DNA of 64,000 nt. Origin: Exobasidium rhododendri (Eukaryota > Basidiomycota > Exobasidiomycetes > Exobasidiales > Exobasidiaceae). Made by a program: the position numbers and the translations under genes. Each line of letters begins with the position of its first letter. The first letter of the stretch is position 1. The notes below the pieces were generated by a model, which did not search any database, was not told the origin of the DNA, and saw only the letters and a list, made by a program, of their open reading frames with translations. Shown in pieces: positions 9,001-19,754 of the stretch. The stretch lies in the NCBI GenBank assembly GCA_026210745.1, contig CP110631.1:2170001-2234000 (forward strand), read 5' to 3'.

Positions 9001-10055
9001 AGCAAGCGAAGCCGTCACTCCTGCAATACCTTTCCAAGGCGACGTTTCATCTCGGCATGGAGACCAAGTCTTATCAGCAGCTCCAGATGTCTATCGACTA
9101 CTTGCAGGAGGCCATAGAGCAATTGAAGAAGAGGGAAAGTGCGAGTGCCTCTATCGAGGTGAATTTCTTGCGATACAACATCGGCGTGACCCGACAGAAG
9201 ATGATACAGCTGCTTTTTGATCAGAAGATGGAAGACCGAAAGTTGGAGACACTGGAGAGAGCGATGGAAGGAGTGAAAGAATCGCAAGTAGAGTTCAAGG
9301 ACCTGACACAGGACGCAATCGAAGGAAAGCTGTCTAATATCACGGGCGAGATGATCGAACAGAGGCAAATGTACGGTGAGAATACGCTGCTGCGACAGGC
9401 TGTCAAGCACATGGAAGAGCAGAGGCAGTACGAAGAAGAGAGCAGGGAAAAGAGAGAGGCTGCTGCGAGTCGTAAGCGAGAGAGAGAAGAAGCATTAGAA
9501 CAGGAACGGTTAGAGCTCGAGGAGCAACGACGACAGCGTGCCGAACAGCTGGCAGAAGAGAGGAGAAAAGCAATCGAAGAAGCTAGAACATGGGAGTATT
9601 ATCAAAATGAAATGGAAGAGAAGCCGAAAAAGTCAAGAAAGAGCGGTGGAGGGGGAGGTGGAAGCAAGAAGAATAAGAAGAAGAAGAAGAGAAAGGGCGA
9701 TGAAGGAGGCAGCGAGATTGAGAGCAGCGATGATGATGCAGGAGCATCCTTAGACGAAAGTGAAGACGACAATATGATCGTCAGTGATGAAGAAGAGCTG
9801 GAGCAGGGAGATCTTAGTGACAACGAGCTCGAACGAAAGAGGGAGTCTAAGTCGGAAAGAAAGGAGGCTAGACAAGCAGAAAAAGCCGCGAAAAAGAGGG
9901 AAAAGAGGGCAAGAAAGGAGCGAAAGGTGGTGGAGAAGGAGAGTGACGACGAAGGCAGTGAAAGCGATGAACCTCGTCCTACAAAGAAGCCAAAGAAGAG
10001 CAAAATGCGAAAAGCAGTCGAAGAGGATCTCATCGAGAGTGAAGAAGAGATGTGA
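6033..10055 (+). CDS. CTR9: CTR9, TPR subunit of the Paf1 complex
   Basis: A single-exon protein of 1340 residues starting at the ATG at 6033 (MSTTYLSRVLPV). The frame is open further upstream to 5685, but that stretch shows no homology and overlaps the divergent promoter. The N terminus carries the family hallmark VVELSLDDLPTD followed by LREERCPPQFW. Residues about 200-1050 are serial TPR motifs (for example RNPIALLGSACCLLRKKEYSSALTQYQ and the AHVEDAQKAYDAVLATHPEYVDAKVR region). From about 1110 to 1190 there is a charged coiled coil, then a Gly run and a Lys- and Asp/Glu-rich tail. Ctr9 scaffolds Paf1C on elongating RNA polymerase II and supports H2B ubiquitination and H3K4/K36 methylation. 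Confidence 0.95.
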   Translation: MSTTYLSRVLPVPLGDEVVELSLDDLPTDMEDYIQVLREERCPPQFWLKLASECGARKRSQDCEAVILSALQTLSSVPPPDQPYRSQHAIAEEVAPFHAMLSTLHLGKARQHPKVILPDAKYQNLLANSPGLENKDRIYQTAKEHAKGIVFPPPSKAPNSQQQPTSLRTNLLLGRGIFLTATAETEEALKAFKAVLVRQSRNPIALLGSACCLLRKKEYSSALTQYQEVLRISIAQSNRAAKESATVGPDGELVENQASKWLGPDPRIGIGLCLQGLGRSSEARRAWNRSIAIDPSNAAAHLLLGLSKLNAAKQLSNLSSDLAGLAATESEARALIYKDGLSHIEISWKLDNKNSMTAIVLAEHFQVRALATSVTDAAQAQKEYERALKLGEHAIQYADNRAAVNHAWLVFARTAHLYSFLDETSTSTVELRSIAQRHYTRVIEDLGRVVTTSSSESSPLPSGYATAILGLAQLQVSRGENLGAINTMEAILSRSISTSSSCLEISLLAASLRAHSHIGASSAELANDRKRARILLDRTLRSIEACNPSKKHDDDMQDIDALFQEVSSSQDADQEATLALARTALANEDLSESSLEEISKLGMDELAYVQLADLYQNSKDGHGSGDLSRAIQCFTQALRVVNRKRTESGTGGVGEEELESLGIRLQGNLGALLGTKGIESTGELSAQALGLAVRQLQAGLEAAGKAVSNSSLDAEKTTTLYNLGRVLEASGHVEDAQKAYDAVLATHPEYVDAKVRQALLIVCKPTARGSKEATQLGSTLFKEALSSDPVNLDTRSTFVCFLSGELPGSPNPPQWEGIKESIAQLFMGGSSTQAIQLFGSAGAAKSVSDEARHDAYTLSSLAWAYYNIGHSVKPGSNAKAEKLRALLRCCDLLDKALAEDSRCAFALQGLAILLAEGSMVDLLTSGGASSTLGDVEMRKRKAAEEALNIFTKLREVDEGASVHICMGHAYMARDDYNRALKSYELAAKKEQAKPSLLQYLSKATFHLGMETKSYQQLQMSIDYLQEAIEQLKKRESASASIEVNFLRYNIGVTRQKMIQLLFDQKMEDRKLETLERAMEGVKESQVEFKDLTQDAIEGKLSNITGEMIEQRQMYGENTLLRQAVKHMEEQRQYEEESREKREAAASRKREREEALEQERLELEEQRRQRAEQLAEERRKAIEEARTWEYYQNEMEEKPKKSRKSGGGGGGSKKNKKKKKRKGDEGGSEIESSDDDAGASLDESEDDNMIVSDEEELEQGDLSDNELERKRESKSERKEARQAEKAAKKREKRARKERKVVEKESDDEGSESDEPRPTKKPKKSKMRKAVEEDLIESEEEM

Positions 10056-10232
10056 AGAATCGTCCTTACCCCAGAATGCTGTTCATGTAATGCTTAGTAT
10101 ATGCCCCACGGTGATGTCTTCTCCGCTCATGCAAAGTCGAGGTGACTTCAAGTATGATACGATATCAGAATGATGAAATTGGAAATGCGCAACAAGAGAC
10201 GGAGGAGAACTGCGAATGTACAAAATGACCGA

Positions 10233-13105
10233 CTACTTGTACTGCTTCTTCTGTTTCTCTTTGGCCGCCTTGAGCCTGCGAGACTTGTCGGTCAGAGAAG
10301 CGCTCTTCTTGCTTCGAACAGACCAACTCTTCTGGATCATGGCAAACGGTTTGCTCTTCTTCTTTGCTTCGTTGTTGCTACTGCTCATCTTTTCCTTATT
10401 CTTCTTGCCCTTCTTGCTTCCAAACACTTCTCTGCCTTCCCTGCCTTCCTTGATGTGCGCCATCCTTTCTTCGTAGTCCATCTTTCTCTTCTTTCGAACG
10501 CCCAAGATGTCCACCTCGTCCACAATAGCAGCCGCTCCCTCTTCTCCACCGCCTCCACTATTACCGTGAGATCGTTTTCGTTGCGCCTCCAACTGAGCAA
10601 TCTCCTTCTTGATAGCCACTTGAGTCCGACTGCCACTCTTTGTGCCTTCCAATTTTGATCTTGCTGCCTCAATGCGGAGTTGATTTAGTTTGGCAAAGTC
10701 GGCTGGTGTCAGGATCCTGGTAGTAGCAATGGTAGACATGGCCTCTTCTTCCTCTTTGAGTGCCGCTTCCTTTTCTTGACGTGCTACTGCAGAAGCGTGA
10801 AGTGCCTCTTTGCTTTGCTCTTCTTCTACGACTACGTCTTCATCGTCATCAGCGACCTTTGCTCCTCCTTCTCGCGCAATCCTTCGAGCTTCTCTTTTGG
10901 CAATTCGACGCTCCCTCACCCTCTCCCCAGGCGTCCTCTTCTCCTCGTCTGCATCTGCATCCTTGGCCTTCTTCTTCTTTTCATCGGCACTGTCGTCACT
11001 GACATCAAATTCCTCCCCTTCGCTACTAACGTCGATCCAGCCTTGACTACTTGCATCACTCTCTTCATCGCTGTCTTCATTCCATCCTTCCCATGCCCTT
11101 TTGTCCTTCTCCTCCTCGTCTTCGCTGTCTTCCTCCTCCTCCTCCGCCTCTAACGCCTTCTCTAGCATGTCTAACCCGGTGATTCCTCTCGTGACCTGAA
11201 CGTCTTGACCAAATTCTCGGGCGACAAAATCTTCGTCGGCTGCATTCATTGCTCCGTCTTTACCTCTTTCCTTTCTGGGTAGCATGCTGGGGTTTTCTCT
11301 TCGGTACAGTGTCAGCAATCCTCGAGCAGCGGCCGCAACGCCCTTGTCCTTGCTTCGTCGATAGGAGATTAGATCTTCTAGTAGATCTTTTCCATCGTCC
11401 ATCCCTTTACTAGCTTTCTTGCCATGCCCTCTTTCATCATTTTCATCATCGCTATCCTCACCCTCTTCCGAACCTAGTGCCCAGACTTGTCGAGAACAGA
11501 TCTCGCGGATCGTGTTGAGTCCAGCAGCGACAACTTCAGGCCCCACACCGGGATGTACAAAGATGTGAGCCACTTTCCGGATTAGTGGCAAAAGAGAAGA
11601 TGGTGGCGTTTGCGAGTGAACCGATTGAGCAACCGAAACCAAGATGAGAGTGATATGCGTTTGATGGGGATTGAGGTACTTGACCACATAAGAGTAGAGG
11701 CCCAAGACAGAGCAATGGTGACAACTCATGATACGAGCTAGTAGTTGCATCATTCTGACCTTTGCTTCAATGGCCAAGCGCTTATCTCCTCGCTTCAATT
11801 CGTCGAATAGCTTCTCACCGAATCCATGGGGATCGTGTAATAGATGGATAGCAGCAACATTACTGGTTCCTTCATCACCGTCTCCTGCTTGCTTCTTATC
11901 TTGCGCCTCTCTTCTTCTCCTTTTGGCAAGTGCACCAGCTGCTCGAACCTTCTTATCGTTTGATCGTGTTTTTTTGTTAATCTTTCTTCGATGCATGATC
12001 GCCGCAATGTCTGGGATCTCGCCACCTTCGGCGTCGCTGCCATCGTCTGATCCTGAACCATTACCAGCTTCCGAGGAATGCAAATCTCCCAGAAAGAACC
12101 GTATGGCAGATGACTGAACCCTTGGATGTGGATGAAGGCAAGCCAACGAAAGAAGAGATACGGTCTTTTCATCGTTCCAAATCTTCTTCTTCCACAATTC
12201 GGCGGCTAGTCTTACAGCCCAAAGGGCCTCGCTTCCACTCTTTCCTCCCGCTTCTTTCTTGCTGTATCCTGCTCGAGCCATTGCAATGGCATTGGCGTCG
12301 TCTCCATGACCGGGCATACCGACTTCTACGACACTAAACAAGAGGCCTTGAACGACTCGATTCAAAGAGTGATTCTTCGACTTTGCATTGGCGTTTCGAA
12401 GATCAGTCGTGATAGTATGGTGAAGGAGTGAGCGCAACGAAGATGACGGGGAAGCCAGCAGCAGAGGGAAGAGCGTCTTGAGTAGTCTGTGTTGCGTATT
12501 GAATCAGTAAACACAGTACTTGGTCGACAGCAGTGCTATCTACTCACTGTTCTCCGGTAATGACATCGCGATTTCGCATAAGGACTAGACTTCGAACAGA
12601 TGCAGAGCGAACCTCTCGGCCAATAGTAGAATGGTGTTCTAGCAAAAGAGTGGACAGCTGCTGAAAGAGAGGTGAAGTCATTTCTGGATAGCTAGGGGCC
12701 AGCTTCAGGGAGCATAGAGGTATAAATGTCAGTCGACGTGTGATGCACGGAATCTTATGAGCCACCACTCCTTACCTGTGTAACGAAGGCCAAGAGAGCA
12801 ACAAATTTGTCCTCTTGCTCCTTAGTCAGGCCTCTTCCACCAGCATCAGCAACACCACCTTCCGCTGAACCTCCCCCAATCCCGATGTTGCCATCTGTAC
12901 CAGAAATACTGGCATATATTCGTCTAAGGCTCTCGTAATGATTCCACTGTGACCGGAATTCCTCAGTGTAGGATGCTGGATCCCTCTTGATAAGATTCTG
13001 CAAGGCCGGTAAATTGGACGCATTCAGGAGACCTCTAGCTTTGGAGCGATGCCTGAGGCCGTTCTCGGTGATGACGGCACTGACAGGTGCGATCGATGGC
13101 GCCAT
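10233..13105 (-). CDS. SDA1: SDA1, 60S ribosome biogenesis factor
   Basis: Three exons: 13105-12776, 12702-12548 and 12486-10233. Introns have GTAAGG...AAG and GTGAGT...CAG ends. The spliced protein is 912 residues. Exon 1 carries the diagnostic [20 protein letters not shown]; junctions restore FVTQLAPSYPE and [18 protein letters not shown], as in yeast Sda1. The middle has [16 protein letters not shown], and the C-terminal half is acidic, then Lys-rich, with [10 protein letters not shown]-type and [16 protein letters not shown] segments typical of the family. Sda1 acts in pre-60S maturation and export and is linked to actin and cell-cycle progression in yeast. It is divergent with DBP7, another 60S factor. 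Confidence 0.95.
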
Positions 13106-13220
13106 AGTTGGTGATATGTCCCGAGACAAGAAGCCACTGATGGAGTGAGCAAAGTATGAGAAGCGCCTGGGAAATCCCACCCCCCCTTCTGCACGGCCAA
13201 AATGGGGGGAAAAAAAGTGT

Positions 13221-13228
13221 AAAAATTT
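13221..13228 (+). promoter_or_regulatory. RRPE-like AAAAATTT element 1 (SDA1/DBP7 promoter)
   Basis: AAAAATTT lies in the 281-bp divergent promoter of two ribosome-assembly genes. The core matches the yeast ribosomal RNA processing element (RRPE, AAAATTT core). That it is functional here is inference. Confidence 0.4.
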
Positions 13229-13290
13229 GGCAAAATCTTTTTAAGATTATCTCTCGTCCGAGAAGTTTTTGTTTAGTCTAGCGTTGAGAT

Positions 13291-13298
13291 AAAAATTT
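13291..13298 (+). promoter_or_regulatory. RRPE-like AAAAATTT element 2 (SDA1/DBP7 promoter)
   Basis: Second AAAAATTT copy in the same orientation, 70 bp from the first and 89 bp before the DBP7 ATG. The duplicated core supports, but does not prove, a shared regulatory role. Confidence 0.4.
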
Positions 13299-13386
13299 GC
13301 CTGCTCTTGTCACGACTTATCAACTTTTTTTTGCGGTGGTCATTTCTTCCTATCCACGCCAGTTCGCTTCCGAGCATTTAGGTACA

Positions 13387-15996
13387 ATGAGCGACGATGG
13401 TCTGATGCTAAATTTTGCTGCGCCGTCAGCCAATCCATCAGCGAGGCGGGTCAGCGGAAAACGACATCATGAGCGGCCAAGGTACAATAATTCCAGCGCC
13501 AATAGCAGCAAAGCTGGAAACGCGCATCCTCCCCCAACTGCTGCAGGACCGCGTACCTCGATTCCACCTTCTTCTACAGCCGACTCGATAGTGCAATCGA
13601 AACCTGCTACAACCTCATCTTCAAATATTCTAGTAGATGACCCCATTGCTTCGACATCGACATTGCCTGCTCCACCGCTGCCAGGACGTTCAGCGACGAG
13701 AACGGTAGCCACTGCTCATGGAGGTGCTCCCAATGGATCGGCCCCCGCTGCTGCTCCTCGAAAAGGAGGATTCGTATCCTCTCTCTTCACCGGAGACGAA
13801 TCGTTCAAGAACCGAACATCAGCTGTAGAGCGAAAGACAGTCGAAGCGACCCCTACAAATGCACCTTCGGCAGGTACGCCCTTTGGAGCACTAGGACTGG
13901 ACCCTCTTCTCGTCTCTCATCTACAGTCTCCAAGAATATCCATCGAGCAGCCAACGAGTATTCAGCGCAATTCGCTTCCATTCCTTCTGTCACCTGCCAA
14001 CGCTGGAAGGGACACTCTCTTACACGCTCAAACTGGAAGCGGGAAAACACTATCGTACTTGCTTCCAATCATCCAGAGTCTTTTACCTTTGTGTGAGACG
14101 AGCTGGATTGATCGGAGCTCTTTAGGAACGGTTGCTATTATTCTTGTACCTACTCGAGAGCTTGCTCAACAAATATACGAGGTAGCAGAGAAGCTTTGCA
14201 GTTTACACTTGACAGCAAGGTCGGAAGAGACAGAGAGAGAAGTAGAGGGAATGGAGGCAAGTGCGACGACGATGGGTATCAGAAGAACTCGGTGGATTAT
14301 CCCTGGAATTGTGTCCGGTGGTGCTACTAGAAACCATGAAAAGAACAGGTTGAGAAAGGGATTGCCCATCATTGTGGCTACTCCAGGACGACTGCTCGAT
14401 CATCTTCGCAACACTACCTCGTTCGACGTCGGTCGATTGCAATGGCTAGTGCTGGATGAAGCAGATCGACTTCTTCAGCTAGGTTTTGAACAGACCCTGA
14501 ACGACATCATGAAAGCAATTGACGGAAGGAGAAGGGCTTCTTGCGAAGTACAGCGTAGCCGTATGAAAGACGAATTGGGCACGCAAGGTCAAGGGCAGGT
14601 CATTGCCGACGAGGACGTCACAGATTCTTTTGGAGAAACGTGGTGGAAGTTTCCCAGACGTACAATTCTGTGCAGTGCGACGCTTGACGAAGGAGTACAA
14701 GTCCTAGCTGGCAAGAGTCTGAGCAGTCCTCGAATCATTCGTGGAGATGCCGAAAGAGGAGAAGAGAAAGACGTAGAAAGCACTCACTTTGAAAAAAGCA
14801 ACCAACAGAGAGGAACGATGAATGCACCAGCGCAACTGAAGCAGAATTTTATCGTGATGCCGACAAAGCAGAGACTCATATTGTTGGTGGCTCTTTTACG
14901 GCAAGCGATTGCATCAGGAAAGTCAAAGATTATGGTGTTTCTAAGCTGTACCGACAGTGTAGACTTTCATTGGTCTGCTCTGGGAGGGGTAAAGATGTCC
15001 ACCAACGGAACGACTGAAAAGGCAGTTGATGTTAAAGGTCCCGCTAGTCTTCGCCTGGAGTCAGAGCTACTTCCTTCTACGGCCGTCTTCAAGCTGCATG
15101 GTTCACTCTCTCAACATGAAAGACAGTCCTCGTTGCGGCTTTTTGCACAATGCAAGCAGTCGGCGGTCTTGCTGTGTACGAGTGTAGCCTCGAGAGGATT
15201 GGATCTGGATGTGTCCATGGTAGTGCAACTGGATCCACCTTCAGAAAAGGGTGTAGATGAGTACTTGCATCGAATTGGTCGAACGGCACGAGTGGGTGAA
15301 GAAGGAGAGAGCTGGCTCTTGTTGCTACCTAGTGAGGAAGGCTGCGTGTCTCACTACGAAAAGGAAATGGGCGATCAGGGGAACGGCATCCAACGTCAGG
15401 AACCCAATCAGATCCTCAACACGGGCTTTACTGGTCAAGATACCTGGCAGACACAAGCAAGAGCTACGGAAGTACAGATGGCCTTTGAGAAGTGGGTGAT
15501 GGATGATGAAGAACATACTACGTTAGCGAGAAAAGCGTATTTGTCCCATCTGCGAGCGTATGCTACCCATCCACCCTCGGAAAGACAGTACTTCTCACTG
15601 AACAACTTACAATTGGGGCATTTGGCCAAAGCTTTTGCATTGCGAGAAGCTCCTGGCGTCATTCGAAGCAAGTTCAAGAGTAGCATCAAGGCAGCCAAGA
15701 AGTCCGATCAGAGTCTAGGTACAGACCAACCGGGCAAGAAGAGAAAGCGAGATGACACCATGCAGGAAAAGAAGAAGAAGAAGAACAAGGATCAAACGAG
15801 AGACGACGATCGTGGCGCTAGTGACAACGATACCAGCGGGACAGACGAGGAGCAACCCATGCGAAAACACCTGGACTTTGCTCGAAATAAGGAAAGCGAA
15901 GCAAAGATGTATGCAAAGGTGAGAGAAATGGGAAAACTCAATCGGAAGGGGGGCGTAATGGGTGCATACGGCGCGGAGGAGTATCAGATTGGCTAG
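13387..15996 (+). CDS. DBP7: DBP7/DDX31 DEAD-box RNA helicase
   Basis: A single-exon protein of 869 residues from the ATG at 13387 (MSDDGLMLNF); the frame upstream has no ATG. The long low-complexity N terminus is followed by the helicase core: Q-motif region (PTSIQRNSLPFLL), motif I AQTGSGKT (about 214-221), Ia VPTRELAQQI, TPGRLLDHLR, motif II LDEAD (about 356-360), motif III CSAT, motif IV VFLSCTDSVDFH, and motifs V/VI SVASRGLDLD and HRIGRTAR. VFLSCTDSVDFH, the late LHGSLSQHERQ and the C-terminal LRAYATHP/FSLNNLQLGHLAKAFALRE are typical of Dbp7. The tail is Lys-rich. Yeast Dbp7 acts in early pre-60S assembly and snoRNA release from 27S pre-rRNA. Confidence 0.95.
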   Translation: MSDDGLMLNFAAPSANPSARRVSGKRHHERPRYNNSSANSSKAGNAHPPPTAAGPRTSIPPSSTADSIVQSKPATTSSSNILVDDPIASTSTLPAPPLPGRSATRTVATAHGGAPNGSAPAAAPRKGGFVSSLFTGDESFKNRTSAVERKTVEATPTNAPSAGTPFGALGLDPLLVSHLQSPRISIEQPTSIQRNSLPFLLSPANAGRDTLLHAQTGSGKTLSYLLPIIQSLLPLCETSWIDRSSLGTVAIILVPTRELAQQIYEVAEKLCSLHLTARSEETEREVEGMEASATTMGIRRTRWIIPGIVSGGATRNHEKNRLRKGLPIIVATPGRLLDHLRNTTSFDVGRLQWLVLDEADRLLQLGFEQTLNDIMKAIDGRRRASCEVQRSRMKDELGTQGQGQVIADEDVTDSFGETWWKFPRRTILCSATLDEGVQVLAGKSLSSPRIIRGDAERGEEKDVESTHFEKSNQQRGTMNAPAQLKQNFIVMPTKQRLILLVALLRQAIASGKSKIMVFLSCTDSVDFHWSALGGVKMSTNGTTEKAVDVKGPASLRLESELLPSTAVFKLHGSLSQHERQSSLRLFAQCKQSAVLLCTSVASRGLDLDVSMVVQLDPPSEKGVDEYLHRIGRTARVGEEGESWLLLLPSEEGCVSHYEKEMGDQGNGIQRQEPNQILNTGFTGQDTWQTQARATEVQMAFEKWVMDDEEHTTLARKAYLSHLRAYATHPPSERQYFSLNNLQLGHLAKAFALREAPGVIRSKFKSSIKAAKKSDQSLGTDQPGKKRKRDDTMQEKKKKKNKDQTRDDDRGASDNDTSGTDEEQPMRKHLDFARNKESEAKMYAKVREMGKLNRKGGVMGAYGAEEYQIG

Positions 15997-16199
15997 GGAC
16001 CCAATCATTTCCCATTCATTTTGTAACAATAGCAACAGAGAAGAGAAGGATGTAGATTGAGGATCGATGCAATGAAATAAGACGTGAAGGGGGAGAGTTA
16101 ATGAATTCGAATCAGTGTGCGTAAGAACGGTCGTTTCGTTTGTTGTGGAGATTAAGTAGGGGGGATGGTGGTACTTGATGCTTTTAGAGCGAGCTTCTG

Positions 16200-19100
16200 T
16201 TACGAGACGCTGCTCCTCCGCCTCCTTACATTTCGTCCATTCAAGCGAGCCACAGCCGTCGGGTGAGCGTCGACTGTACTAGAACCATTGAACGGCTTGC
16301 TTGCAGTCACGGAGTGAACCGGACCACCGCGCTGGAATCGATTCGTCTGATCTACCACGACGGAACCGTGTTGACTCTTTGCGGAGCTAGCCGCCGTGGC
16401 TGCCGCAAATCGAGGTACAGCAGCTCCTGAGCTAGTCTTGACTTGAACAGATGCAATAGTGCCACTGGCGCTCGTTCCAAGACCGAATCGATTAGCGATA
16501 TGCGAGGGAACAAGAGTGCGAGAGCCTGCGCTTGTTTGTGGGCGCGGAGGTTGTGCTTTCGCGTCTACGGGCACACCGTTATTCAAGTCGGGGCTGTGGA
16601 CTCTTGACCTCTTCACACTAGATCGATGCGCCAGGTCACCCGGTTGTTGAGCGGCTGCTTGTCGTTGAGCAAGCTGATCTCGAGCTGCGGCGACTCTACC
16701 GGCTTTGTTAGTCGCTGTAGGGACTCTGCCCGTTGGAACTACTCTGCGGGAAGTGGCAGTCGTTGTTGAAGTGACTGGACGAGTGACAGAAGCAGTACGG
16801 GAAGAGGTCGCAGAGGTATTTGAAGCCACTCTTGGCTTTACTAATTGCATTCTTTCTCTCGAAACAGTCCGAGAGGCGGGAGGAAGAATTTTGACGATGG
16901 TCGCCTGATCGATCGCTGATGTGGTATTATCCATCGGTGCAGCTGTGACTACAGGTCTTATAGGTCCAGCAGCAGGTTTTGTAGCGCTCCGAATGACGTC
17001 TATTGGTCCCGCACACAATTGCTCGTCTTCACTGCCGATTGCATCCCTGCTCGTCAAGCTCGTACTGCTAGACGAGCTGCTGCCATTGCTATCGCTCGAT
17101 ACTATTCCATCATACATTGCTTCCTTGCGATTCTTGGGCGTACCTTGATGCGATCCGGCCTCTCTCAGTCCAAACCTTTCCCGCACTTGAGGACTAGCGC
17201 GGGCTCCTTGATTCAAAGAAAGAGAGGGTGACGTTGGTGTAGAAGGTGCTACGAGAACACTACTGCTCGTAGGTGTCCGTCTGGCAGTCGGACTCTGCGA
17301 CATCAGTTTGGTATACGCCGCAGGAGGATCGGGACTCTTCCATCCTTCAGTGAAGAGACCAACATCGGCAACAGGCGATTTAATACGTCTCGCTTCAGCA
17401 GCAGCAGCAGCAGCAACACTCGGGCCTTCTTTCGTCATGCTCGTTTTCACCTGGTTGGCTGCAATCCAATCGTCCGTTCTAGGTGCCGAGATGGCCATTC
17501 CACCTTCTTCTTGGATAGACACTTGAATGTTGATCCGACGCGCATCTCCCAACACCCTTGAACTACTGCGAGGTGTTGCAGGTCCACTCTGCTGCTCGTT
17601 GACATCATCATCATTCTCCTTTGCTTCTTCTTGGCTGAGCTGTTGAATCGCTCTGGTGAAAGAGGACCCGCTGAACGATCTTTGACTTCCTGTTCCTCCT
17701 CCACCACTCAAAACTCTTCCCTTTGTAGAGCTTGCCAGTCCTCCCATCCTCGCGATAGTTGCTGGCGCTTGTTGTGCTGCTCTCTTTCGACTGGGACTGG
17801 GGCTCTTTCGAGGTTGTCCGACGCAGGGGGTCGGCTTGACCATCAACAATGTCGGTACAGCTTGATCATTCTTCTCCTTGCCCTTTTCCTCGATGGTGAT
17901 GACAATCTTCTTGGGTGTGCAAGGCTCTTCGATACTTCGTTTCACTTTCTTTGCCTGTCGATTTTCACTCTCACCCAAAGCTGCATCCACTTCTGAGTCT
18001 GCAGAGCTTCCTTCGTTACTGCTGCTTGCTTCCAGTTCGTCCGACTTTCTCCTTCGAGTACCAATCAGCTCCACCTTTTGTTTCTCCAGAGCTTGCTGGA
18101 GCATGATCTGGGCATCATCCTGCTGCCTCCATCGTATCCAGTTCGAGCACTCCTTGTACATAAAATGCTGTTGCGGGCCAACGACACAGCCAGGTCGCAT
18201 TATCCGCATGAATCCGATTGATTCAGACGCAGAGAAGCCGTGCTTATACGCCAAGTAAGCTCCGATCAAGACGCCTGTCCTTCCGAGTCCGGCCTTGCAA
18301 TGCACTGCAATAGCCCCGCCGTCGTCAATGACTGCATTCGCTCGTTGTATAAAGTCCCGAATGATCTCGTCGGAAGGATTACTGCCATCGTCAAAGTACA
18401 TGTCAACGTGCTGGATCCCTTCCCTTTCAAAGACTCTTGAGTCATACAGTGGGTTGTTCAGTCGAACGACGAGCCTGACGTTCTTCTCTTTGAAGTACTG
18501 GATCGTCTTGACGAATGTCGCATTCAGCGGTCTCCTCAGGCCCGGTGTAGCTCGTCCATTCTGCACGGTGCCAGCTCGCAATTCAGCAACGTACTCCTTG
18601 TCGTTGGGGCTCGCAAATGCGATGATGTTGGGAGTGACCCAGTTCCAATCCCCATTTTGGACCTGTTCGTACGTCTCGTACTCGTCCAAGTCGAACGTCA
18701 TGAGATCCAACAGCTTCTCGGTCACTGCTCGATGAACGCCGTAGAGGATGTCTTGTACAGTCAGGTAGAAGTCTGCTCTGCCGTATCCTGCGTCGCGAAA
18801 GGGAACCAGTTCGAGCTGTTCACGATCACGAAACGTAAGCGGAAATTCGGTCGGTCGCTACTGCCACAATCACTCTTACACACCTCACTGAGCGGATGAT
18901 AAGCATCTGCAGGTGTCATATCACCACACACCATGGCATACATGGCTGCAAGCAGGGCTGCGTTCGCTTTTGTTCTTGGCTGGTTGGTGGTGTATAGTAT
19001 GAGATGAATCTCAGGCACCTCTTCCGAGTCCTTTGCATCAGAGGCAGCCTTCTGCGAGGAGCGTGAAAAAAGAGCCAGTCAGCATCAATCACTTGCTGAT

Positions 19101-19754
19101 AACGATTTCTTGAGCACGCACCTCCTGCATCATACCAATCAGATGGTGCAAGTGCAAGCAAAACCGGTAGAACATCGCCACATTCAGAGGGCCCCAATCA
19201 TCGAAGAAACTGAGATAGACGAGCTCCTTGTCAATGCTGAACCAGTGTATGATGGTATTTGTGGTAAGGTGAGGAGCGATCGAAGACACAGTAACTGCTT
19301 CCCTGCCGTTTTCGCTGTGTTGTCTTGATCTAGTGGAACGCTTGAGATATTGCTGTGCTGCATCAATGGGGAGACCTGCCGACTCCCTTCCGTTTGCCTG
19401 GTTGAGGACATCAGGTTGTGGTTGCTGGTTTTCAAAATACGCAAAAGAGAAATTGGACGTCATGTGCATGATCTTGGAGGCGGGTCTCGGGTGGTGTCTC
19501 TTGAGTAGATGAGGTGTCATGATGGTGGTGGCTTGAGAATGCGATGGAGTGGCTACGGCTGCTAATTCTGCCTCCATCTCTGTCATTTCATGGCTTCTCT
19601 GGGAAATGCTCGGCATGTCGTCGAGGCCCACATGTGTAAAGGATTGCTCCACAATGCTGTCATTTATTCCTCGCTCACTCTCGCTGTCGAGAAAGTCAGA
19701 GTCATCGGGACCGGGCGCTGTGACGGCGGTGATGTGAGTGCTGTGGACGGTCAT
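16200..19754 (-). CDS. CDC14: CDC14 dual-specificity phosphatase
   Basis: Three exons: 19754-19122, 19051-18884 and 18815-16200, with GTGCGT...CAG and GTGTGT...CAG introns. The protein is 1138 residues. Splicing restores the Cdc14 N-terminal fold ([39 protein letters not shown]) joined to [20 protein letters not shown]. The catalytic loop [10 protein letters not shown] has its Cys near residue 440, followed by [14 protein letters not shown]. The C-terminal 600 or so residues are Ser/Thr/Ala-rich and disordered, ending [11 protein letters not shown]. Cdc14 reverses CDK phosphorylation and drives mitotic exit, septation or the DNA damage response depending on species. The roughly 190 residues before the conserved fold are unusually long. 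Confidence 0.95.

Noticed and set aside
9602-10033. Long Ser/Leu/Phe-rich minus-strand frame opposite the CTR9 tail
   Set aside because: It is the antisense of Lys/Glu/Asp-rich codons and has no independent support.
10760-11153. Hydrophobic plus-strand frames opposite SDA1
   Set aside because: They are shadows of the acidic SDA1 region; the Leu/Phe richness comes from complementing Glu/Lys codons.
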